Shown piece by piece: positions 27,396-36,772 of a stretch of DNA of 36,772 nucleotides. The translations under genes and the position numbers were made by a program. The notes under the pieces were generated by a model. The model was not told the origin of the DNA. It saw only the letters and a list, made by a program, of their open reading frames with translations, and did no database searches. Position 1 is the stretch's first letter. Each line of letters starts with the position of its first letter. Origin of the DNA: a virus; IMG/VR virus record IMGVR_UViG_3300032006_000032, positions 1 through 36,772 of that record; one strand, 5' to 3'.

Positions 27396-30300
27396 TACTG
27401 GCTGTAGATGCCCTTGGCTCGCCGGTATCTGCGGAGTCCTTCTCGCATCTTTTCGCTGGAGGCGTTTTCGATCCCTGGGATACCGCGTATGAGCAGGTTG
27501 CGTGCTGCTTCTTTTTGCTTGAAGAGTTGCTTCCTGATCTCTTCAGCCTCTTCAATGTCTCCCTCCAGATAGGCCCGGTTCATCAGCATTGTGTCCCGCT
27601 CTCTCTCCCTGAGGGCACGCTCCATCTGGAATGGCTCGCGGTTCATCATCATCGTCTCGACATTACTGACCGCGAGGTCGGCCAGTTCGGAAATCTTCTT
27701 GGTGATGGCCCTTCTTTTCTTTTCGTCTTTTGTCATTGCGCGGATGTGAAACATCAGGCTCATTGCCTTGGTTGCGTCTGTCAGCAGCAGCCTCTCGTGC
27801 CTTTGTGCTGATGTCTCGGGGTTTTCATCTGAACCTGATCGCATAAACGCCTGTGCGTGAAGAGCGTAAAGTTTGTCCACGGGCTGAGGTCGAGTACCCA
27901 GTTTCCCGCCAGTCCTGAACACTCTCCCTAGCAGTGGCCAGTCGCTTGCCGATTGGTACTTCCTCTTGGTAAACAACTCGTCCAGTGACTGTGCAGACAG
28001 CAGTAGGTCTCGCAGTCCCGGGCCAGCAACAGATGTTGCGATGTGGTCGATCTGCTGTGGTGACTGCTCGAATATGCGTCCCAGCCACTTTGCTGCTGTT
28101 GTTGTGTACTCGTTGAATTGCTCGTGCCTGGGCCTTGCGTCTGCTCGGCCCGTTGCCTGGAACCGTGGAGACACGATAGGCGTGTTCCAATAGCTCTTGG
28201 TGTTGAGTCCGATCTCCTGGGCTGTCTTTGCGAGGACTCCAGCTGCATTGGTTGGTGCCCATGTCATTCCAGTCGGACCCTCTCGCAGCGGGAGGTCGAC
28301 TGGACTGTGGTTCTCGGCCATGGATAGTGCGAATTCACCAAGCTGCTCCCAGTTGATGATTTCATCCGGCTCAGTCCTGTAGGCTGCATCGGCAAGGGCG
28401 ATGGCCACCCCGGCGAACAGTTGCCCAGAGTCGTGAGACAGTGGGATCTGAACCACTTCCTCCACCCCGTTGACATCGACTGGGACGAAGAGGTAGAGGA
28501 ACTTCCTCTGTATGTCCATCTTCTTCCACCAGTCCTCGTCCCGGTAGGTCGACCACATTCCCAGGGCAATGGTTGCCATGTGGGCACCTCTCCAAGCGTA
28601 AACCAGCGGCCTTCGCCTTGCTGCTCTTGCAGCTGAGCGTGGTCCCTGAATAGTTGCGTTGAAGAATGGTGTTATCTGGTTCCAGAAACGTGCAAAAGAT
28701 CCAGCTGCTGTGAAGTCCACAGTCACCTGCTTGCCAGCCACCATAAGTTTCTGGGCAATCTCGGGTGTTAGCTCTTTGCTTGGGTCCCAGTTCAGGTCCC
28801 TCGCGACGTTCTTGATTTCAGTTATTCTTGCTGCCGATTCCGGGAACTGGATCAGGCGTCCAAGAAAATCAACAAACGTGTTCCAGTCCCTCCAAAGGTG
28901 CTGGGGTGTTTTCAGTGGCTCCTCTATGTACCGGACAAGCCGCCTGCCGATCCTCTTGGACTCCAGGGCGTCTCTCGCGGCTTGCTTCACAAGGTTGCTG
29001 CCCTGGCTCAAGGGGCGTGCCATTTCCCCACCAAGCCTCAACCAAAGGTCGCTGTAGCCTGACTTGTATCGACCCCCGGTTACTGCGGACAGCAACTCCT
29101 CGCCGTAAGTCCACATGTAGTCAATGAACAGAGGGAATGCGTACCGGCTTGAGATGGTGTTCAAGTACAGGGTCTGGAAGTCGCGAAGCGGGTTGGTGAT
29201 AAGTCCAAAGCTGGCGCGGAACCCGACTGTCCCGGCCCGAAACGCCCGTGCGGGGGTTCTGAACGTGAGGTTGAACATTCCGTACAGCAGGGCGTTCTGT
29301 CGGAAGAAGCTCAGCCCGTCAGCACTCATGCTGGAAAGTGCGTTGTAGATACCGGCGTTCATCCTGTACCACTTGATCTGCTTCCCGACGCGAATAGGAA
29401 TGATGGGCTTCCCATTCTTAGGGGTGATCGCGGCACCGAAAAATTGAATCATCTGGTTTTCAAAATCAATATCGTTGATTTCCAGCTTGTCCCCGCTACC
29501 TGACACCAGGAACACTTCTTCCCCTACTGACTTCAGGTTTCTGAGGTGTTTCATCACGCTCTTGGTCAGGCTCTCCAGCGACCGGACAGCCTTGAGTTCG
29601 TTTGTTCGGACCTCCTCAAAGATCAGGTTGCCGAAGCCAAATACGCCCTTACCTTCCTCGTCCAGGGAATGCTTGTTTCGCTGGACTTGCATGCTCATCG
29701 CGACCATGGTGTCGATCACCTTGCGATTGTGTGCGGCAAGGACCAGTCGCTCGGCGTTTGCAATCGATGTCTGTATCGGGTCGATGAACTGGCCACTTTG
29801 CGAGCCTCGCAATGCGTGAAGGACATCGGTGTAGTTTTCCGGTTGTACGCCAGTCATCTGCATGACGACTGAGTTCATCCTCCTTTGGTATCGCTGGAGC
29901 GGAACGTAGTCGCCCCGTGTTTCTTCACGCTTCCTGATGCTTCTCACCAGATCCGCCATGAACTTGTCCGCGCCCGCGACGTAACTCAGGACCCCGTCGT
30001 TCCAGTCGTAAACAATCTCGGCGGCAGCACCAAAATTGCTATGCTCCTCTTCCAGCTTATCGATGATGAACCCAGCAAGCTCGGGGGTCAGGGGTGTCTC
30101 CAGCGGTTTTTCTTTGTCCATCATCACTCTAAGGCTTCTGCGAGCCAGGAGGTAGATGGCAAAGTCCCAGTATTCCTTGGGGTTCAGGAGTTCTTGGACC
30201 TTGCGTAGTGCGGGAATCTGCTTTTTGTTCTGATCAAGCAGCGGGTTGCGATCGAAATTGATCATCCCCTCGTTGACCATGTATCGAACCACTGCTGAGT

Positions 30301-33300
30301 GCTGCAGCCTGAGTGCTGTTGCCCAGTAGTAGGGGGATTTACTTTGGTCTAGCTTTTCACCGGTCGTGTTTTCGTACTGCTTTTCAAACATCGCGAGCGG
30401 GTGAAGGGTGTCTACCAGACCCCTCATTATCGCATTTGGTGACATTGAAATAGCGTCTCGGAACCTGTCAAACCTTGCTTCAAATGATGCAGGGTCTACA
30501 GCCATGGCTCCCCTGGCCCACTTCAACGCACCCTGTTCCTGGAATCTTGTGACCATCGCGGACAGGACATCCAGTTCCCTGGCCGCTGCTTTGTGCTTGG
30601 ACAGGACGTTGTTCTGCCACCACTCCAGCATGTTGGGGGCGACTTTATCCAGAAGTGCCCTGTTGGATATATAAATCCTGATGAACTCGGCAAACCCCTC
30701 GCCACGGTATCCGCCTGCCGGTTTTTTGTCGCCGTAAAGATTTTCTCCCAGGTTCTCTAGTTCTCGTATCGCTGAGGCACCGACCCGTGCTTCCGTCCAA
30801 AGCTGCTTTCTCACTTCACGGCCAAGCGAGTCCCGTGTGATTCCTGTTCCAAGCAGGAGTGTTTCGATCGCATGCCCGATTTCATGGAACGCAGTCATCG
30901 CGTTGTCTGCTTCCCTGACTTTGATCAACTGGTCAACGAACCAGTGAACACCCCGCACGTTTGGCCCTTTTTGTGCGATAGGGTCGCCCATGATCATGGG
31001 GTATTCGCGTGTGGCCCCCTTGTATCCGAACAGTCTCGGTAGCAATGCCAGTCGCCTGATGATCTTCCATGCCGCGAGTGGTCTCCCAGTGTTGGACTGA
31101 GGGTCTCGCAGATGCCACATCCTGTGTTGTGCCGGGACCGCCCCTGCCGGAACGTCCGTTTCTCCTCCAGGAAGCAACTGCCCCGGGTCGTCGCGGGTGT
31201 ATCCAGCAGAATCCTCAGACTCATTCAGGTGGTGCTCGATCGCCTCTTTGATCGGCAGTTCCACCTCCGCGAAATGTGCAGTGCGGTCGATCGCAGCTTT
31301 TTCTTCGCTCCAACCGAGCGTTTGCTGTATGCCTTCCCAGTCCATCCGGGACATGAACACCTCCACCCTCTCCCCTTCCTCGTTGGTGAAGTCCGTGACC
31401 CATTTGAAAAACTTCTGAAGATTTTCAACCCCGCCTCTGTCTGCGTGTGCAGCTAGTGCAGCCTTGGAAAACTTCACGAGCCATATCGCAACATTCCCTT
31501 CGTTATGAAATTCCGCATGCTCGACATGGCCTGCCTCCTGCCCCTCAAACACAGACAGTCCGGATAGCTCCACGAGAGCCTCGGAGTCCGCTGTGCGAGT
31601 GAAGTGGCTTGCCAGTGACGCTGTGATGGGTGGCAACTCTTGCTCAAATTGCGTCACTTCCTCCCCGGAGTATTCATTAGCGTCCAGCAGTTCCATGGCC
31701 CTTTGCCGAACATCATCGCGACTGTGCTGGCTGGACGATTCGGCACCTTGCTGGAATGTGTACTCGATCCAAATCTGCAACCGAGCGATCGCCCTCTCTT
31801 CGACTGTGGTCGCCTCACCAAACGCATCGGGCATGCCCGCTGCGTCCAGGTAGTCTATTCGGGCCAATTGCTGGGCTATGTTTCGAGCGAGGCTCTCAAG
31901 TTCCCCTTCCTCGGATTGCTCAACGTGGCTTTGGCTCTCGACATCGGAAGCCTTCTCGCCCTTCTGCAGCTGGTCGGTCTCCTCCAGCACCTCGTTCATG
32001 TTGGATTCGTTGTCAAGTTCAGCAATCATCTGGGCGATTTCGATCATCGTCGCAACGTCGCTATCCCCGATCATGTCGTACCAGGAAGCGTCTTTGTCCT
32101 CCCGGAAATGCTCCATAACCTTCTCGGCAACCGGAGTGTGTCGTTCTACTTGGTCGGGGTGGTGTTCCGAGGCGAGCATCAAATATTGACCAATATATTG
32201 ACGCAGTCTTTCGCGGTATATCTCGTCAAGCTCTTCAGCCTCGACCATCGGTCGTGTTTTTCTTTCCGCTTTCGCGACATTGTCCATCCCGATGACGAAA
32301 ACTTGCGATTGTCCAAACAGCCTTCGGAGTTGCTTTACGTTCCCCTCGTAGTCCGGGTGCCCTTTTTTTGGCCAATAATCGGCTGCGGACGGGAAGTTGA
32401 TAATGATTGCGTCGTGGCCGTTTGCGGTTGCGTATTCCCGCAGACCCAACCCCAGAGCTTCACTTTCTGCGTGTGTCCCAGGATCGACGAGATAGAGGTC
32501 CGAAGAAGCGACTTGTGCAGCAAGTCCCCTGAGTTGGTTGCCGGTTGTCACTACCAGCGGGTTCTCCAGCACGACTGTCGTCTCAGTGACATCCGGGCCA
32601 AACATTGCGGCATGGTTCGCATTTTGGGCGTAGTACCTTCCGTCGGAACCCAGTAGCGGCGAGGCTTCCCGGAATCCGTATGGCTGGTTTGGATTGACAC
32701 GCCCTTTCCCGTGGTACACAAGGATCGAGACCTTTTCTCCCGTGTCCTCGCTTGTTATGTCCCACGCAACTCCATATCCGTCGTCAACAAAGACATTCTC
32801 TACCTTTACCTCGCGGGCATCCTCTTCCTTTGCCTCCTGCGTCGGGACCTGGGTCGCCTTCTCGGGTGCAGGCTTATCGATCTCCGGGGATTGCTGGTTT
32901 CCTGCCTCGCGTGGCCCGCCAAATACGGCACCAACTCGCTCCTTGATGTCGTATTTCCTAAGTGCTTCAGCAATGACTTTGGAGTGCGGATCTGTCGCGC
33001 TCGCAAACATTCCTTCAGCCTCCGATATCAGTGCCGATTTCACGCCTTTCATCTGCCCCCTGAAGACCCTCGGCTTGCCGCCTATTTGCAGAAGCAGGTC
33101 CAGCATCATCCTGCCAGCCGGGGAGATCTGATCCTTCGGGTCCACCTCCATCCCGGGGAGAACCGGTGACGCAAGGAACTCGTCAGCCAGCCCTACGGTA
33201 TCTCGGTCTGGGTGAAGCCCAATCCAGACAGCAGCCTCGGCTAACGCTGGCCCTATGTCGGCTGAAGGTACGGCACGCTGTATAGCCAGCACTTCTGTCA

Positions 33301-36300
33301 CAGCACCCTGCAGAGCCTTTTTCAGGTACTTTGCATTGTCACCGATGCTTTCAATAGAATCGACATCGAAAGCCTGCAGGACAAACATATTCTCAATAAG
33401 TTCCTGACCGGCGATGGTCAGGTGTCCATTCTCGAAGTAGCTTTCAACAGATGCGGGGTTCAAGGCGTTCTTTACTCTTTGTAAAAACTCTTTCCCAGCC
33501 TTGTTTGAAAGCATTTTGACGAGCGTGTCGCCAGAGTCCCACGGGAGCGCGTTGACCAGACCTTCTTCACCAACAAGGTAAGACAGACTTGCGGCAGTCC
33601 TTACTGGGGTCTCGGAGTACGTCGCAGATTGATTGCCCGCTCTTGCAAAATCGTGCGCTTTCTCTTTTGTCGGGTCCATTTCCACGACACGAACCAGCAC
33701 CGGCTGTTTCATCGCGTCGATGTCAGACTCCTTGAGTCCAAACGTACTCGCATTCTGTCGCAGGGAATTGGTGTACCAGTCCCCGTAGGCCAGCTGGAGA
33801 GCCATCACGCGACCGTTCCCGTTGATGACAACCCCTCCCGGGGAAACCGAGGAGGGGCCACTGGTTGCGTCCGGGTGCAGGCTTATGAAGTATGCAGCGA
33901 TTTTCTCGTTGGCTTGATCCTCGACCTTGTTTACGTCGTAACCTGCTTCATGTGCACGAGGCTGGAGGTTCGCTGGGTAGTTGCCTTCCGGTGTTGCCAC
34001 AATGCCTGGGCCGACCCTCTTGACCTTGTGGCTGGCCGTGATGTCACTCAACTCCATAAGGGCGTATGTGGCATCGACGTTGTCGGAGCCTGGAACGACG
34101 ATCGTCGTCGCACTGCCCTTGATCATCTCCCGGGCTGGCTCTTCCGCCTCGGGGGCTTGACCCAGTGCCTCATCGTAAAGAGTATCTTGGCCAGCATCCC
34201 TGGGATTCAGAACTGGTGGAGCCTCTCTCTGCCCTGGGGCCAGATCCTTGACTCGCGAGCCGAAACTAAATAGCAGGTCGACGGGAACCTCGATATCACC
34301 ATATTCCCTAAACATCGCCAGTGCACGACCCCTGCCCTCATGCCCGCTGACTTGCATTGGCACCAGTGGTTTGCCGTCCTCGTCCTCAACATCAACAGTT
34401 AGCCAGGGAGGGGCAACCGCTTCCCCGGAAGCAATCCGCTTGCGGATAGCCTCGACATTTTCTAGGTTGATCCGCGCTGGCAACAGTTTCATGAGGTCCG
34501 AGAGCATCATCGTTGTGCTGATGCCTTTGCCGGTTTCCCCACGGTGCATCTCTAGTTGGTTGGCTTGGTCTGGCACATAACCAAATCCCCCGCGATCAAA
34601 AACCGGACCTTCCGCCGCCTCGGGGGCTGGGGTGGGCTTTCTGACCATCCAGTCGGCCACGTCTTTCTCGAAGCCAAACCGCTCGTAAAGCTGGCGAAGT
34701 TTCTTTTTCGGAATCTTTCCCCAATTGGTGTCCAATGGCACGGCATGCAGGCCCAGCGTCACCTGAAACTCGTCGGCCAGTGTTGCCAACGATGCCACGA
34801 TGTCGCTGCCCATCCCCGTTTTGAACTTGCCTTCAAGTGCCAAAATTTGATCGACGGTGACGCTGTTCTCGTCAGCACCCTTAAGCAACCTCACGACGAA
34901 TGTTACTTTTTCGCCATCACGTTCTGTCGTAATCAATCTTGCGTTGGGATCGTCTGGATGATCCATTCCCGCCTTATTGAATTGCTTAAGGAACTTGTCG
35001 CTCGGACCTTCCGCCGCCTCGGGGGCTGGGGCTGCTTCAGTCTCGCCCGTTATCCCAAGCTCCCCTGCGACTGAAGTAGACGACTGCTGGGCCTTGTGTA
35101 TCTGTTTGGCCATGTCGAGGCCGGGGATCTGGTTTTCCTCCCGTTCGTAAGCCCCCATCACCTTTTCAGTAAGGCTTCTCGCCTCGGGTCCCGCCTCGGC
35201 AACGTCAAGGAAGTCTGCAATTGCCCTGGGGTTGAAGGACAATGGAAGCTGCAGTTTCCCGTCGCTTAGGGACGGAAGATCATTAGGGGAGTATCCTCGG
35301 TTTGCGTACCACTGAGGGTGCTGCTGGTAAAGTGCGGAATTGACGACTGCTTGCGCTGCCGTTAGGGCTTGGCCTTCTAGGGGAACCTCTTCCAGCCACT
35401 GCTTTTCCGATACCACTTCGTCACGAGGCCCAGCAGTTTGAAGAAAATCCCTTGCATCATTTAGCAGAGAAGCAGCGTCTGTGTACTCTTTACCGCGAGC
35501 AAACAGCCTGATGTAGTCCTCAAGTCCAGGGTCCCCTTCCGCTTGCCCTAACGCCTCGTTGATAATTGCTTCAGCGGTTTTCGCCCCGGGTGCGGCAGCA
35601 GGAGCCGCCGGTGCAGGTGCAGGAGTGGCGGCAGGGGCTGGTGCCGGGGTGGCTGCAGGGGCCGCTGGTGCTGGAGCAGGGGCCGCTGGTGCTGGGGCTG
35701 GCTTGCGACCTATTTTGGTTCGTCCTTCTATAGCAGACCGCTGGTTCTGCAGCTTTTTTAGACGGTCCTTCCAGGCGTTTAGCTGCCGGGAGCGTTTTTT
35801 ACCGAGGCCCTTCCCGGGCTTCCTTTTGGCTTCCAGGCCGTCGATCTTCTTTTGCAGATCGTCTATTTTCGATGACAACTCGTCGATCTGTTCCTGTGGT
35901 GTAGCTGCAGGTGCTGCCGCTGGTGCTGGTGCTGGTGCAGGTGCGGCAGGTGTCGCCGTGGGTGCTGGTCTCCATGCCACAACAGAACCAATCGGCAGTG
36001 TCGCCCCCTCCTCCGTCTCCCAGTCGCCTCGTTTATTTTTCTGTTTCAGCGTGAAAACTTGCGGGGTTATCTGGGGTGTAATCTCCCCAGTTCCTTGCAA
36101 TGGGTAGCCTAATACCTGTGTCCCGGGAGTCGCGACCGACTTCAGCCAAGTTCCCAAGCCACCCCTTCCGCCTATCCACTCGTTTTCGCTGCTGCCTACA
36201 AACTCAGCGATTGAGGGCTGCACCCCCAGGTTGGACAAAATGTTTGTGGAAGAGACTATGAAAGTTTGATTCGTCTTTGGGTCGATGGCTCTCCAGAAAA

Positions 36301-36772
36301 CTGGCCTGTTATCGTCGTCACGCTCTCCTGCCAACGGGTTGATGAGAACCAGTTCTCTTTCGCCCTCGAACTGCATCCCGCCCGTGGCAACAACCCTAAG
36401 TCCCCCGTGCGCAAATACGGGTTTCGGTGGTGCGCCTTCCTCCCCCGGGCCACTCGGTGGCTTGGGTTCAGCAAACATTTTCTCAATCTGCTCAGGCAGA
36501 CCTTCGAGTATAGACTCGACTTCCGGTCGCAGGAGGTCTGCAAACCATTGTCGGTGCACCCTGTCGTCAGGATCAAACGGTTCTGGTTTTGTGGTTCGCT
36601 CCTTGGTCTCCGGGTCGACCCGGGTGATGAGCACTTCCTCCCCGGTCTCCGGGGCAAACGACTCGGGACCCATTTTCGCGGCTATTTTTGCGACCCTGTT
36701 GTATTTTGTACGCGACGGGTCCTCCAGGAACGCCTCAAGGCGATCAAGGTTGTTTTTGCCAAACCACGCCTG
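27395..36772 (-). CDS. Giant polyvalent protein, N-terminus beyond right edge (over 3,100 aa)
   Basis: The frame is open from the right edge to TAG 27,395, at least 3,125 codons; an ATG at 36,673 is internal, since upstream codons (FGKNNLDRLEAFLEDPSRTK) read on in frame. Numbering from that ATG: Ala/Pro-rich linkers near 240 and 325-365 around a coiled coil; a GNAT-acetyltransferase-like domain (560-680, YERFGF); a ParB-like HEGRGR domain (700-800); a DdrB-type ParB domain (850-1000, INGNGRVMAL); an ADP-ribosyltransferase-like domain (1310-1465, ILVYHGKGR); a zinc metalloprotease (HEIGH at 1930-1934, EGFAEF near 1992-1997); and a large helical C-terminal region like the LPD38-type polyvalent tails. 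Such proteins are packed in virions and injected. Functions are inferred from motifs. Confidence 0.85.
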   Translation of the reverse strand, partial: QAWFGKNNLDRLEAFLEDPSRTKYNRVAKIAAKMGPESFAPETGEEVLITRVDPETKERTTKPEPFDPDDRVHRQWFADLLRPEVESILEGLPEQIEKMFAEPKPPSGPGEEGAPPKPVFAHGGLRVVATGGMQFEGERELVLINPLAGERDDDNRPVFWRAIDPKTNQTFIVSSTNILSNLGVQPSIAEFVGSSENEWIGGRGGLGTWLKSVATPGTQVLGYPLQGTGEITPQITPQVFTLKQKNKRGDWETEEGATLPIGSVVAWRPAPTATPAAPAPAPAPAAAPAATPQEQIDELSSKIDDLQKKIDGLEAKRKPGKGLGKKRSRQLNAWKDRLKKLQNQRSAIEGRTKIGRKPAPAPAAPAPAPAAPAATPAPAPAATPAPAPAAPAAAPGAKTAEAIINEALGQAEGDPGLEDYIRLFARGKEYTDAASLLNDARDFLQTAGPRDEVVSEKQWLEEVPLEGQALTAAQAVVNSALYQQHPQWYANRGYSPNDLPSLSDGKLQLPLSFNPRAIADFLDVAEAGPEARSLTEKVMGAYEREENQIPGLDMAKQIHKAQQSSTSVAGELGITGETEAAPAPEAAEGPSDKFLKQFNKAGMDHPDDPNARLITTERDGEKVTFVVRLLKGADENSVTVDQILALEGKFKTGMGSDIVASLATLADEFQVTLGLHAVPLDTNWGKIPKKKLRQLYERFGFEKDVADWMVRKPTPAPEAAEGPVFDRGGFGYVPDQANQLEMHRGETGKGISTTMMLSDLMKLLPARINLENVEAIRKRIASGEAVAPPWLTVDVEDEDGKPLVPMQVSGHEGRGRALAMFREYGDIEVPVDLLFSFGSRVKDLAPGQREAPPVLNPRDAGQDTLYDEALGQAPEAEEPAREMIKGSATTIVVPGSDNVDATYALMELSDITASHKVKRVGPGIVATPEGNYPANLQPRAHEAGYDVNKVEDQANEKIAAYFISLHPDATSGPSSVSPGGVVINGNGRVMALQLAYGDWYTNSLRQNASTFGLKESDIDAMKQPVLVRVVEMDPTKEKAHDFARAGNQSATYSETPVRTAASLSYLVGEEGLVNALPWDSGDTLVKMLSNKAGKEFLQRVKNALNPASVESYFENGHLTIAGQELIENMFVLQAFDVDSIESIGDNAKYLKKALQGAVTEVLAIQRAVPSADIGPALAEAAVWIGLHPDRDTVGLADEFLASPVLPGMEVDPKDQISPAGRMMLDLLLQIGGKPRVFRGQMKGVKSALISEAEGMFASATDPHSKVIAEALRKYDIKERVGAVFGGPREAGNQQSPEIDKPAPEKATQVPTQEAKEEDAREVKVENVFVDDGYGVAWDITSEDTGEKVSILVYHGKGRVNPNQPYGFREASPLLGSDGRYYAQNANHAAMFGPDVTETTVVLENPLVVTTGNQLRGLAAQVASSDLYLVDPGTHAESEALGLGLREYATANGHDAIIINFPSAADYWPKKGHPDYEGNVKQLRRLFGQSQVFVIGMDNVAKAERKTRPMVEAEELDEIYRERLRQYIGQYLMLASEHHPDQVERHTPVAEKVMEHFREDKDASWYDMIGDSDVATMIEIAQMIAELDNESNMNEVLEETDQLQKGEKASDVESQSHVEQSEEGELESLARNIAQQLARIDYLDAAGMPDAFGEATTVEERAIARLQIWIEYTFQQGAESSSQHSRDDVRQRAMELLDANEYSGEEVTQFEQELPPITASLASHFTRTADSEALVELSGLSVFEGQEAGHVEHAEFHNEGNVAIWLVKFSKAALAAHADRGGVENLQKFFKWVTDFTNEEGERVEVFMSRMDWEGIQQTLGWSEEKAAIDRTAHFAEVELPIKEAIEHHLNESEDSAGYTRDDPGQLLPGGETDVPAGAVPAQHRMWHLRDPQSNTGRPLAAWKIIRRLALLPRLFGYKGATREYPMIMGDPIAQKGPNVRGVHWFVDQLIKVREADNAMTAFHEIGHAIETLLLGTGITRDSLGREVRKQLWTEARVGASAIRELENLGENLYGDKKPAGGYRGEGFAEFIRIYISNRALLDKVAPNMLEWWQNNVLSKHKAAARELDVLSAMVTRFQEQGALKWARGAMAVDPASFEARFDRFRDAISMSPNAIMRGLVDTLHPLAMFEKQYENTTGEKLDQSKSPYYWATALRLQHSAVVRYMVNEGMINFDRNPLLDQNKKQIPALRKVQELLNPKEYWDFAIYLLARRSLRVMMDKEKPLETPLTPELAGFIIDKLEEEHSNFGAAAEIVYDWNDGVLSYVAGADKFMADLVRSIRKREETRGDYVPLQRYQRRMNSVVMQMTGVQPENYTDVLHALRGSQSGQFIDPIQTSIANAERLVLAAHNRKVIDTMVAMSMQVQRNKHSLDEEGKGVFGFGNLIFEEVRTNELKAVRSLESLTKSVMKHLRNLKSVGEEVFLVSGSGDKLEINDIDFENQMIQFFGAAITPKNGKPIIPIRVGKQIKWYRMNAGIYNALSSMSADGLSFFRQNALLYGMFNLTFRTPARAFRAGTVGFRASFGLITNPLRDFQTLYLNTISSRYAFPLFIDYMWTYGEELLSAVTGGRYKSGYSDLWLRLGGEMARPLSQGSNLVKQAARDALESKRIGRRLVRYIEEPLKTPQHLWRDWNTFVDFLGRLIQFPESAARITEIKNVARDLNWDPSKELTPEIAQKLMVAGKQVTVDFTAAGSFARFWNQITPFFNATIQGPRSAARAARRRPLVYAWRGAHMATIALGMWSTYRDEDWWKKMDIQRKFLYLFVPVDVNGVEEVVQIPLSHDSGQLFAGVAIALADAAYRTEPDEIINWEQLGEFALSMAENHSPVDLPLREGPTGMTWAPTNAAGVLAKTAQEIGLNTKSYWNTPIVSPRFQATGRADARPRHEQFNEYTTTAAKWLGRIFEQSPQQIDHIATSVAGPGLRDLLLSAQSLDELFTKRKYQSASDWPLLGRVFRTGGKLGTRPQPVDKLYALHAQAFMRSGSDENPETSAQRHERLLLTDATKAMSLMFHIRAMTKDEKKRRAITKKISELADLAVSNVETMMMNREPFQMERALRERERDTMLMNRAYLEGDIEEAEEIRKQLFKQKEAARNLLIRGIPGIENASSEKMREGLRRYRRAKGIYSQ
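34604..34632 (-). repeat. 29-bp direct repeat in linker of polyvalent gene, copy 1
   Basis: The 29 bases (cggaccttccgccgcctcgg and nine more) encode an Ala/Pro/Glu linker (APEAAEGP). The identical run appears at 35,003-35,031. A third, shorter relative is at about 34,141-34,165. It joins the GNAT-like and ParB-like domains. Confidence 0.7.
35003..35031 (-). repeat. 29-bp direct repeat in linker of polyvalent gene, copy 2
   Basis: This is the second identical copy of the 29 bases at 34,604-34,632, encoding the APEAAEGP linker just before the GNAT-like domain. The two copies flank that domain and would allow its loss or exchange by recombination. Confidence 0.7.

Noticed and set aside
27070-27555. 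161-codon frame including csrA with a long N-terminal extension containing a hydrophobic segment
   Set aside because: The extension runs through the promoter, the palindrome and the end of the polyvalent gene. The internal ATG 27,246 has the strong ribosome site and gives a standard CsrA length.
31640-32656. 338-codon open frame on the plus strand
   Set aside because: It is antisense to the polyvalent gene, whose minus frame is continuous and shows real motifs. The plus-strand translation is just hydrophobic filler.
35559-36107. Ala/Gly-rich plus-strand frame (GAAAGAAGAGAG-type)
   Set aside because: It is the complement of the Ala/Pro-rich linkers of the polyvalent protein; repeats of GGTGCTGGTG read in any frame give such patterns.
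1-36772. tRNA genes, CRISPR arrays, integrase or IS elements
   Set aside because: I saw no T-loop/anticodon cloverleaf, no regularly spaced repeats and no recombinase or transposase motif on either strand.

Overview
The window is part of the genome of a tailed double-stranded DNA phage (Caudoviricetes). It contains a full head/packaging module (small and large terminase, portal, scaffold, major capsid protein), a recombination/replication module (Gp157-like, Rad52-like, SF2 helicase, ParB-like, RusA, staphylococcal-nuclease-like) and one giant multi-domain 'polyvalent' protein. No integrase, DNA polymerase, primase, endolysin, tail fibre or tRNA was recognised. The sequence is moderately GC-rich, densely packed, and rich in ATGA/TAATG stop-start overlaps. 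Shine-Dalgarno sequences and sigma70-like promoters point to a bacterial host. The host cannot be named from sequence alone; the virion type is probably podovirus- or siphovirus-like.

Layout: (1) Positions 1-11,824, minus strand, form the late structural operon, read leftward from a promoter at 11,907-11,936. The order is terS, terL, a small conserved gene, portal, several compositionally odd unknown genes, a 36-aa basic peptide, scaffold, major capsid, a jelly-roll-like virion protein, a 47-aa Lys/Ala-rich peptide, an unknown gene, a putative head-tail adaptor, and two more small genes, the last cut by the left edge. (2) About 11,830-12,450 is a non-coding divergent control region. It holds a 26-bp palindromic element and a GC-rich block with repeats and hairpins. 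(3) 12,452-17,318, plus strand, holds small genes in short units separated by strong intrinsic terminators. Two of those terminators are near-identical copies. A GP88-like cysteine protein and a DUF932-like protein are the recognisable members. (4) 17,315-27,246, minus strand, is a long presumed early/middle operon starting with phage-encoded CsrA behind a good promoter. It continues through Gp157, Rad52, a protein with an RNA polymerase alpha-CTD-like domain, ParB-like, helicase, small regulators, a SAM methyltransferase and RusA. It ends in a membrane/secreted block: a two-TM holin-like protein, a secreted trypsin-like protease with a collagen-like stalk, another membrane protein, and a nuclease. 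(5) 27,395 to beyond the right edge, minus strand, is one open frame of at least 3,125 residues, the polyvalent protein.

Reading as a system: the second copy of the 26-bp palindrome sits exactly at the stop codon of the polyvalent gene, just upstream of the csrA promoter. The first copy sits just upstream of the late promoter. This suggests one regulator or signal working at both transcription-unit boundaries. CsrA at the head of the early operon and an alpha-CTD mimic four genes later suggest that the phage manipulates host expression both after transcription and at RNA polymerase. Three late genes (terS, capsid, the gene after capsid) share a conserved TGGAG leader with identical spacing, which is a possible CsrA target set.
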